From JBHIBR01 sp046759145 [NCBI: Nitrospinota bacterium] (GTDB lineage Bacteria > UBA8248): a stretch of DNA of 10,946 nt. The translations under genes were made by a program, and so were the position numbers. Under the pieces are notes generated by a model. It was not told where the DNA came from and made no database searches. It was given only the letters and a program-made list of their open reading frames with translations. Below are positions 5,852 to 10,946 of this stretch, piece by piece; the stretch's first letter is position 1; each line of letters starts with the position of its first letter. The DNA lies in NCBI GenBank assembly GCA_046759145.1, contig JBHIBR010000028.1:1-10946 (forward strand). Reading direction: 5' to 3'.

Positions 5852-7066
5852 CTAGCGCTCTTTCCAGGATTTCGTCGGATAGACGAATGTGCTGGTTGCA
5901 ACCTCCGGGGGCCAGACGACCTCCTTCCGCCCCTTCTGCCACTGGATGGCGACCCACTCATGGCCCACCTGCAGGCCGCCTTTCTCCACCTGGTATTCGC
6001 CCGGCATGATGGAGCGCAGCCGCAGGCGCTCCATGGCATCGCGGATCTTCTCGCGGTCCAAGCTGCCCGCCATGTTCGCGGCCTTCTCGAGCACCTTGGC
6101 CGCCACCCAGCCGTAGGCCACGTGGGAGTCGATGCGGCGGGCCTTGCCATACAGGCGGTGGTAGTACTCCACGAACTCCTTGTTCCCCGGCGTGTTGAAG
6201 TACCTCTCCCATCCCGTGTAAGTGGAGATGTCCTCCGCGTCCGAACCCAGGGTCTCTCCGAACTCGTCGTAGCCCGCCGCCAGGGTGATGGACAGATGCT
6301 TCGGGTTGATGTCCAGCTCCTTGATCTGCTTCAGGATGGCGACGCCGTCGGGATAGTATCCACCCACCAGGATGACGTCGGGATTCAGCGCCTTCATCCG
6401 GATCAGGATGGAGGAGAAGTCGCTTGTGCCCTTGGGGTACTTGTCAACGAACATCACCTTAAGGCCCTTGGCCTTGGCGTGCTTGACGGCCGAGCGGATG
6501 AGAGTGGTGGTAAAGATGGTGTTCTGGTGCATGGCCGCCACGGTCTTGGCGCCGCGCTCGGCCACCAGTGTGACCACCCCCAGGAGGGCGTCGGTGTTGT
6601 GCCGCATGACCTGGAAGAGGTAGCGGAAGCCCCGCCTGAAGGGCTTGGGGCTGCTGGAGCCGCCCGCGATCATGGGGAAGCCGTACTTCTCGGCCACCGT
6701 GCTGGACGCGAAGGTCACCGGGCTGCTGTAAGGGCCCAGAATGAGGTCGACCTTGTCTTGGGTGATGAGCTTCTCCGTCAGCTTGGCTCCGGTGGTGGGA
6801 TCGCTCTTGTCGTCATACACCTTGAGCACCACCCTCCGGCCCAGCAGCCCGCCCCGACTGTTGATGTCCTTCGCCCACATCTCGTAGCCGCGCAGGGTGA
6901 GTGCGCCGGACTTGGAATAGTTGCCGCTCAGGGCGATGGAGACGCCGATCACCACCTCCTTCTTCTCCGCCGCCGCAGGCAAGGCGGCGAGAACAACCCC
7001 CACCGCGAAGACCAGCGCCGTAGCGATGGTCAACCACCCTTTTGCCTTTCGACTCGCGCCTAGCAT
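5852..7066 (-). CDS. LivK-type periplasmic substrate-binding protein
   Basis: A 404-residue binding protein of the branched-chain amino acid/amide family (Peripla_BP_6). It opens with a signal peptide (RKAKG, then hydrophobic residues 11-29, cut near LPAAA/EKKE at 33-34) and no lipobox cysteine, so the mature protein should be free in the periplasm. VVIGVSIALSGNYSKSGA (38-55) is the first strand with the ligand loop, followed by GYEMWAKDINSRGGLLGR, VYDDKSDP and the hinge segment LILGPYSSPVTFA, all typical of LivK relatives. The C-terminal lobe ends with a domain rich in Trp and Val. A purine-rich GGGGAGGAGAGG precedes the ATG at 7066. It lies 129 bases after the acyl-CoA dehydrogenase homologue and upstream of livH, so it should deliver ligand to the LivH-LivM channel. 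The ligand is unknown: neighbouring catabolic-type enzymes suggest a small acid rather than leucine, but this is inference. Confidence 0.92.
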   Translation of the reverse strand: MLGASRKAKGWLTIATALVFAVGVVLAALPAAAEKKEVVIGVSIALSGNYSKSGALTLRGYEMWAKDINSRGGLLGRRVVLKVYDDKSDPTTGAKLTEKLITQDKVDLILGPYSSPVTFASSTVAEKYGFPMIAGGSSSPKPFRRGFRYLFQVMRHNTDALLGVVTLVAERGAKTVAAMHQNTIFTTTLIRSAVKHAKAKGLKVMFVDKYPKGTSDFSSILIRMKALNPDVILVGGYYPDGVAILKQIKELDINPKHLSITLAAGYDEFGETLGSDAEDISTYTGWERYFNTPGNKEFVEYYHRLYGKARRIDSHVAYGWVAAKVLEKAANMAGSLDREKIRDAMERLRLRSIMPGEYQVEKGGLQVGHEWVAIQWQKGRKEVVWPPEVATSTFVYPTKSWKER

Positions 7067-7195
7067 CTCCTCTCCTCCCCTATTTGAGGGGGCCCGCGCC
7101 CCAGAGGCAAAGGCTCCGGGCGCGAGGACCCTTGTGGAAAGAACCCGCCCCTTCCCAGGGACTTTCTCTGCTAGAGCAGCGGCCCGCCCCGCGCC

Positions 7196-8389
7196 TCACT
7201 CGAGAGGCAAGCCGGTGATGCGGGCGCTCATCTTGATCCGGTAGATGTGGTTGTTCCCGGCGCCGTGGAGGAAGGAGATCACATCGCGCAGGCACTTCTC
7301 CACGGGGCACTCCCGCATGTAGCCCAGCCCGCCGTGGACCTCCTGGGCCAGGCGACAGACCTCGTAGGCCGCCTCGGAGCAGACCACCTTGGCGAGCCAG
7401 GACATCTTGGGGTCGAACTCCTCGGCGCGGTCCACGCTCCAGGAGGCGCGCCACAGGACCGAGCGGGCCGCCTCCAGGCGGGTGTACATCTCCCCGATCA
7501 TCTGGGCGATGGCCTGGTGTTGGCCGATGGGCTTGCCCCCCTGGACCCGCTCCCGCGCGTAGCGCACGGCCTCCTCGAAGGCGGCGCGGCCCGTCCCCAG
7601 GACGGTGGCGCCGTAGCCCCCCCGCCCCTGGCCGATGCGCCCCCCCCGCAGGGCCGCCGCCCCGTTCTCCTCCCCCAGGCGGTTGGCGACGGGCACCTCC
7701 ACACCGTCGAAGAGGAGGGTCGCGTTGCTGAGGAGGCGGCGGCCCATCTTGTCATGGTAAGAGGCGACGCTGAGGCCCGGTGTGTCCGCCGGGACGAGGA
7801 AGACGCTCACCCCCTTCAGGCCCAGGCGCTCCCGGTCGGTGCGCGCGTAAGTGACGTAGAGCCTCGCCGTCCCGCCGTTGCTGATGAAGCACTTGGTGCC
7901 ACTCAGCCGGTAGGCCTCCCCCACCCGCTCCGCCCGCATCTGGACGCCCGCGCCCGGCGCCCCGTAGGGAAGGACGTTGTCCGTGCCGGCGTCGGGCTCG
8001 GTGATGGCAGTCGCCAGGAAGTAGCGCGGGTCCCCGGCGAAGGCGGGCAGGAAGCGCTCCCGCTGCTCGGCCGTCGTCCAGTGCTCGAGGACGGGGGTGA
8101 ACTTCCAGGTCTGGTCGAAGGTGGCCGCTACCCCGAGGTCTCCGGCGCCGAGCTCCTCCCCCACGAGGGAGAGGGTGAGCATGTTGGCCCCTCCGCCCCC
8201 CCACTCCTCCGAGAGCGCCAGGGTCCGCAGGCCGAGCTTCGCCCCCTCGTCGAGGACCTCCCAGGGGATGCAGGCGGGCGGGTCCTGGCGACGGTCATAC
8301 TCCGCCGCAACGGGGCGCACTCGGTTGTAGGCGAACCCCCGGGCCAACCGCTGCAGGGCCCGCTGCTCTTCGCTCAGGGTGAAATCCAT
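7196..8389 (-). CDS. Acyl-CoA dehydrogenase-family flavoprotein lacking the usual catalytic Glu
   Basis: A 397-residue protein with full acyl-CoA dehydrogenase layout: N-terminal helical domain (1-125), beta domain with the FAD segment TAITEPDAGTDN (127-138) and GTKCFISNGG (164-173), and C-terminal helical domain with RERVQGGKPIGQHQ (279-292), YTRLEAARS and QEVHGGLGY (349-357). Length is normal. These enzymes bind FAD and oxidise an acyl-CoA at the alpha-beta bond, passing electrons to ETF. Here the segment that in medium-chain enzymes reads YEGTxQI reads GAGNNHI (376-382), so the catalytic Glu is Ala377. At the alternative site, used by isovaleryl-CoA dehydrogenase, the residue before the conserved Arg256 is Gly255, not Glu. 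It may therefore have another base, or another reaction such as the oxygenations done by some family members. It is the first gene of the probable operon with the Liv-type transporter. The purine-rich GGGAAGGGGGG just before ATG 8389 is a usable but close ribosome binding site. Confidence 0.9.
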   Translation of the reverse strand: MDFTLSEEQRALQRLARGFAYNRVRPVAAEYDRRQDPPACIPWEVLDEGAKLGLRTLALSEEWGGGGANMLTLSLVGEELGAGDLGVAATFDQTWKFTPVLEHWTTAEQRERFLPAFAGDPRYFLATAITEPDAGTDNVLPYGAPGAGVQMRAERVGEAYRLSGTKCFISNGGTARLYVTYARTDRERLGLKGVSVFLVPADTPGLSVASYHDKMGRRLLSNATLLFDGVEVPVANRLGEENGAAALRGGRIGQGRGGYGATVLGTGRAAFEEAVRYARERVQGGKPIGQHQAIAQMIGEMYTRLEAARSVLWRASWSVDRAEEFDPKMSWLAKVVCSEAAYEVCRLAQEVHGGLGYMRECPVEKCLRDVISFLHGAGNNHIYRIKMSARITGLPLE

Positions 8390-8621
8390 CCCCCCTTCCC
8401 TCCCGCCGGCCCGCGCTCGTCCCGACGGCTTGCGACTCTCCCGGGATTATTTCCCCGCCCGCCCTTCGGGCCAGCGGCCGCCCGGTGGCCCCTTGACGCC
8501 ACGCTTCTCATCTTCCTCCCCCGGCTGAAAGAGAAGATAAACCCGGGGGCCCCTCCTTATACGGGTGGGGGGAGGTGGGTTCGGTCGCTCTTTTTCCAGG
8601 TTTACCCCCCTTGAAATCCTA

Positions 8622-8649
8622 AATATGCCTCAAGGCGCCAGACAGTCAA
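8622..8649 (-). promoter_or_regulatory. Candidate sigma70-type promoter for the acyl-CoA dehydrogenase/liv operon
   Basis: On the minus strand TTGACT (8649-8644) and CATATT (8627-8622) lie 16 bases apart, five and four of six matches. Transcription would start near 8615, about 225 bases before the acyl-CoA dehydrogenase start codon. It is one of the few AT-rich spots in the region. Confidence 0.33.
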
Positions 8650-9191
8650 GTCCAGGGGCTTCGAAGCGGACACTGACTGCTGCACATGTTTTGGACCCAT
8701 TCTGGTGTCTACGAGCCTCTCCGCGCAATCGCTCCTCGCTCAAAAAGTCGACCTCCCCGGGCCCCAGGCCGGCCTCTTGGGACACTCTCGCGCCCGGTGG
8801 CGACCCCGGGGGCTTAACTGTGGACGCAAGCGCCCAGGGCTTGACCGCTCGGAAGGTCGGTGGTCGCCTTGCTGGCTCTCTATCAAGGGGCAACCGGCGA
8901 TGGGATTCCAACCGGGCGAGGCGCCCCTTGCCGCAGCAGGTGGTGGCCAGCTCGCTAAAGGGCATCCCCGAGGGCACGGTCGCGGTTTGGCGAATGATTC
9001 CGGTGCGAGAGTGAGGGCTTCGCGCATCGCGGGGCTCCCAGGGCAAGTTTCGGGTATGAATCACCCGGGGGGCGAGGGACTTTTATCACCGCGAGCGGTG
9101 GAGCAAGAACGATCGCCCCTGAAGGCTCGGGACCAGGAGGAGCAGGACCGAACGACGGGATTTGGAGCCGAAAGGGGGGGAGCTTTTCCCC

Positions 9192-9219
9192 CTGACAAAA
9201 TTCACGAACTTTCTATATC
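9192..9219 (+). promoter_or_regulatory. Candidate plus-strand promoter in the AT-rich island
   Basis: CTGACA (9192-9197) and TATATC (9214-9219) are 16 bases apart, five and four of six matches. A perfect TATAAT at 9228-9233 follows without a good -35 at standard distance. Either could fire toward the solute-binding protein gene, with a leader of over 220 bases, longer than from the site at 9322. Confidence 0.28.
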
Positions 9220-9321
9220 TTAATTCCTATAATGGCGCCAACAGGGCCCGGTTGGAGCCTGAACTTCGCGATCGGGGTCCGAGGGCGCTAAGATCTGCCA
9301 CAGCTTCAAAGGCCCCTGGAT

Positions 9322-9350
9322 TTGACCATCGGGGGCGCAGGCCCTATGCT
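9322..9350 (+). promoter_or_regulatory. Candidate sigma70-type promoter for the sugar-type binding protein gene
   Basis: TTGACC (9322-9327) and TATGCT (9345-9350) are separated by 17 bases, five and four of six matches. Transcription from about 9357 would give a leader of some 105 bases before the ATG at 9463. This is the best-placed promoter for that gene. Confidence 0.45.
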
Positions 9351-9396
9351 AATCGATTCAAGGGGCGTTTTTTCGGAAGAGGAGCGACCGGAGGTG

Positions 9397-9430
9397 CCTT
9401 CCCCCCACCGGACTAGGGGGGGAGGGAAGG
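9397..9430 (+). promoter_or_regulatory. Leader hairpin upstream of the binding protein gene
   Basis: CCTTCCC (9397-9403) pairs perfectly with GGGAAGG (9424-9430); CCC at 9404-9406 can extend the stem with GGG at 9420-9422 past one bulged A. It is followed by the pyrimidine-rich GTTTCTTCTCCTTTTTC, so it resembles an attenuator or weak intrinsic terminator. It ends about 20 bases before the ribosome binding site GGAGGGAGGA (9451-9460). Confidence 0.35.
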
Positions 9431-9462
9431 GTTTCTTCTCCTTTTTCGGAGGAGGGAGGACG

Positions 9463-10932
9463 ATGAGAAGGCATCCGATTATCGCTTTCGCGCTTGCGCT
9501 CGCGTTAGCCGGCGCGTGGGGCTTCTCGACAGCGACCGCCCAGGTGCTTCCCGGGGCGACGGTCGAGGAGCGGGCGATCAACGGGGCGAAGGAGTACATC
9601 AAGAAACACAACCTGAAGGACCCGACGCTCACCATGCTCCTCATCTCCCTCTTCAAGAACGCGCAGCCGAAGTACGCCCGGCAGTGGGAGGAACTGACGG
9701 GCGTTAAGGTCAAGTTCATCCAGTACGGCTACACCGACATACCGGCCAAGATCATGGCCGAGGCGGTGGCGAAAACGGGCCAGTACGACGTCTTCAACCA
9801 CTTCCCCTACATCGTGCCGGACGCCGCGGGGGCGGGCGTGCTGATGCCGCTCGGTGAGTTCACGAAAAAGGGGAAGCCCGACTTCTCGGGCATCGAACCC
9901 GCCCTGCGCGCCCAACAGTGGTATAGGGGAAAACTCTACTTCTTCCTGCTCGACGGCGACCACCTCATCCTCGTGCTTCGCAAGGACGTCCTGGGGCTTC
10001 CCGGGGCGAGGGCGGCGTACAAGGCCAAGTTCGGCAAGGAGCCGGGCTGCCCCGACACGATGGCCGAGTGGGAGCAGATGGCCGCCTTCTTCCACACCAA
10101 GAAGGGCCAAACCCGCTGGGGCAAGAAGTTTGACCAGCCCCTCTACGGGGCCATGGCCTACCGCGCCATCAACTTCTCCTACCGGCACTTCCCGGCCTAC
10201 TTCGGGGGGCTGCTCTTCGACAAGGACATGGACCCGCGGATCAACACGCCGCAGGGCATCCGGGCGATCCGGGAGTTCTCCTCGATCGTGAAGTACATGC
10301 CGGCCGACATCCAGGGTTGGGGGACGCCCCAGATCTACCCCTTCTGGGCGAGCGGCAGGGCGTTCTCGGTCATGTCCTTCCCCTCGATCGTGGGCTATGC
10401 GAACAAGAACCCCAAGAGCCTGATCAAGGGCCAGCAGCTCAACTGCCTCATGCCGGGCGTGAAGGTGGGCGGCAAGCTCGTGCGACGCTCTCCCCAGGCG
10501 GCGGGGACCGGCTACATGGTGAGCCGCTACAGCAAGCACCCCGAGCTCGCCTACTACTTCCTCCAGTGGTTCACGGGCCCGAAGAAGGGCGATGAAGCCA
10601 TCGCCGACGGCCTGGGCTTCTGGGACCCGATGCGGAAGTCGAACCTGACGGACCCGGCCATCATCGACAAGTTCGGCAAGCAGTTCCTCGAGACGACGAT
10701 GGCGAACACCAAGTACGCGATCTCCCTCCTCATGCTCGAGGGGAACTACGAGTACTTCAACATCCTCGACAAGAACCTCGCCGACGTGATGAACGCCAAC
10801 ATCTCCGCCGAGGAGGCCGCCAAGCGCATCGAGAAGGGCTGGAACAAGGTCACCGAGGACGTGGGCCGGAAGAACCAGATCGAGGCTTGGCGCAAGGGCG
10901 TGGAGAGCGGGGCCTACATCGACAAGTTCTAG
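9463..10932 (+). CDS. Family 1 extracellular solute-binding protein (sugar-type ABC transporter)
   Basis: A 489-residue secreted protein. The signal peptide has MRRH, hydrophobic residues 6-20, and an ATA/QV cleavage site after Ala26; there is no lipobox cysteine. The mature part fits the UgpB/MalE-like binding proteins (SBP_bac_1) of CUT1-type importers: PTLTMLLISLFKNAQPKYAR (54-73) for the first strand and helix, WEELTGVKVKFIQYGYTDI (75-93), a YDVFNHFPYIVPD hinge segment (108-120), the TMAEWEQMAAFF helix (199-210), INTPQGIRAIREFSSIVKYMP (260-280, split) and HPELAYYFLQWFTGPK (359-374). It is about 60 residues longer than most MalE relatives, with an extended C-terminal helical end. Such proteins catch sugars, polyols or glycerophosphodiesters for two permeases and an ATPase, which would be expected right of the window. 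The frame is open upstream to 9322, but ATG 9463, with GGAGGG six bases away and a proper signal peptide, is clearly the start. A promoter at 9322 and a leader hairpin precede it. Confidence 0.92.
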   Translation: MRRHPIIAFALALALAGAWGFSTATAQVLPGATVEERAINGAKEYIKKHNLKDPTLTMLLISLFKNAQPKYARQWEELTGVKVKFIQYGYTDIPAKIMAEAVAKTGQYDVFNHFPYIVPDAAGAGVLMPLGEFTKKGKPDFSGIEPALRAQQWYRGKLYFFLLDGDHLILVLRKDVLGLPGARAAYKAKFGKEPGCPDTMAEWEQMAAFFHTKKGQTRWGKKFDQPLYGAMAYRAINFSYRHFPAYFGGLLFDKDMDPRINTPQGIRAIREFSSIVKYMPADIQGWGTPQIYPFWASGRAFSVMSFPSIVGYANKNPKSLIKGQQLNCLMPGVKVGGKLVRRSPQAAGTGYMVSRYSKHPELAYYFLQWFTGPKKGDEAIADGLGFWDPMRKSNLTDPAIIDKFGKQFLETTMANTKYAISLLMLEGNYEYFNILDKNLADVMNANISAEEAAKRIEKGWNKVTEDVGRKNQIEAWRKGVESGAYIDKF

Positions 10933-10946
10933 CCTGAGCGACTAGT

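Larger units (their letters stand above)
8390..9462. other. Long divergent intergenic region (1.07 kb)
   Basis: This region lies between the minus-strand acyl-CoA dehydrogenase/liv genes and the plus-strand binding-protein gene. Overlapping open frames occur on both strands (for example 8630-9064 minus and 8705-9223 plus), but their translations are low-complexity in Arg, Pro and Gly, with mixed third-position bases, as expected of non-coding GC-rich DNA. I see no known RNA gene: no tRNA clover-leaf, no RNase P or SRP core motif. Structural elements seen are CACCGC-GA-GCGGTG at 9087-9100, an operator-like inverted repeat; GGGGG and CCCCC flanking AGCTTTT near 9175-9192; a promoter-like pair for each direction; and an AT-rich island at 9196-9233. 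An unknown regulatory RNA or the remains of a lost gene are both possible. Confidence 0.5.

Noticed and set aside
5960-7063. Plus-strand open frame of 367 codons
   Set aside because: Antisense shadow of the LivK-type binding protein; low-complexity Val/Leu/His/Asp composition.
375-8531. CCGGCTGAAAG occurring near 375 and near 8521
   Set aside because: Eleven bases with no further similarity on either side; compatible with chance.
7247-8614. Plus-strand open frame of 455 codons
   Set aside because: Antisense shadow of the acyl-CoA dehydrogenase homologue.
8890-8925. tRNA T-loop-like GGTTGGAATCC on the minus strand
   Set aside because: The flanking bases do not form a five-base T stem and no acceptor or anticodon arm can be found.
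8630-9064. Minus-strand frame of 144 codons
   Set aside because: Arg/Pro-rich composition, no domain, mixed third codon positions, and an equally open frame on the opposite strand; probably non-coding.

Overview
The window is a high-GC bacterial chromosome segment. Third codon positions of the real genes are almost all G or C. It probably comes from an uncultured soil or marine lineage rich in ABC importers and acyl-CoA enzymes. Rokubacteria, Tectomicrobia, NC10 or a deltaproteobacterial relative would fit, but this is a guess from gene content, because no rRNA or other marker gene is present.

Left part (1-2400). An antitoxin-like gene on the minus strand reaches the left edge; its toxin would lie outside the window. 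A non-coding stretch of about 450 bases follows. Then comes a plus-strand gene for an exported six-bladed Kelch propeller, started by a GTG that an AGGAGG box selects. Next is an AT-rich promoter region and a plus-strand reading frame that is an internal-deletion remnant of a radical SAM/helix-hairpin-helix protein (COG4277-like). It keeps the N-terminus and the C-terminal HhH, but the iron-sulfur radical SAM core is gone.

Middle part (2400-8400), all minus strand. In transcription order: an acyl-CoA dehydrogenase-like flavoprotein, a LivK-type periplasmic binding protein, a perfect 15-bp hairpin, and the LivH and LivM permeases with ATGA-overlapping stop and start. After a 292-base gap come a DapA/NanA-family aldolase-like protein and a short frameshifted coding remnant. 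The ATPases LivG and LivF do not follow LivM. The acyl-CoA dehydrogenase homologue lacks glutamate at both known catalytic-base positions. The DapA homologue keeps the Schiff-base lysine but has Phe for the catalytic Tyr and Leu-Met for the Thr-Thr of the pyruvate site. Together they suggest import of a small carboxylated or amino compound and its conversion by unorthodox members of two well-known families; that link is inference.

Right part (8400-10946). A 1.07-kb divergent intergenic region carries promoter-like sequences facing both ways. It is followed by a plus-strand gene for a family 1 (sugar-type) extracellular solute-binding protein, with its own promoter, leader hairpin and strong ribosome binding site. 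Its permeases and ATPase would lie beyond the right edge.

I found no rRNA, tRNA, CRISPR array, complete insertion sequence or phage gene. I do not see a clear new multi-gene system. The best leads are the catalytically atypical enzymes, the gene remnant and the regulatory structures.
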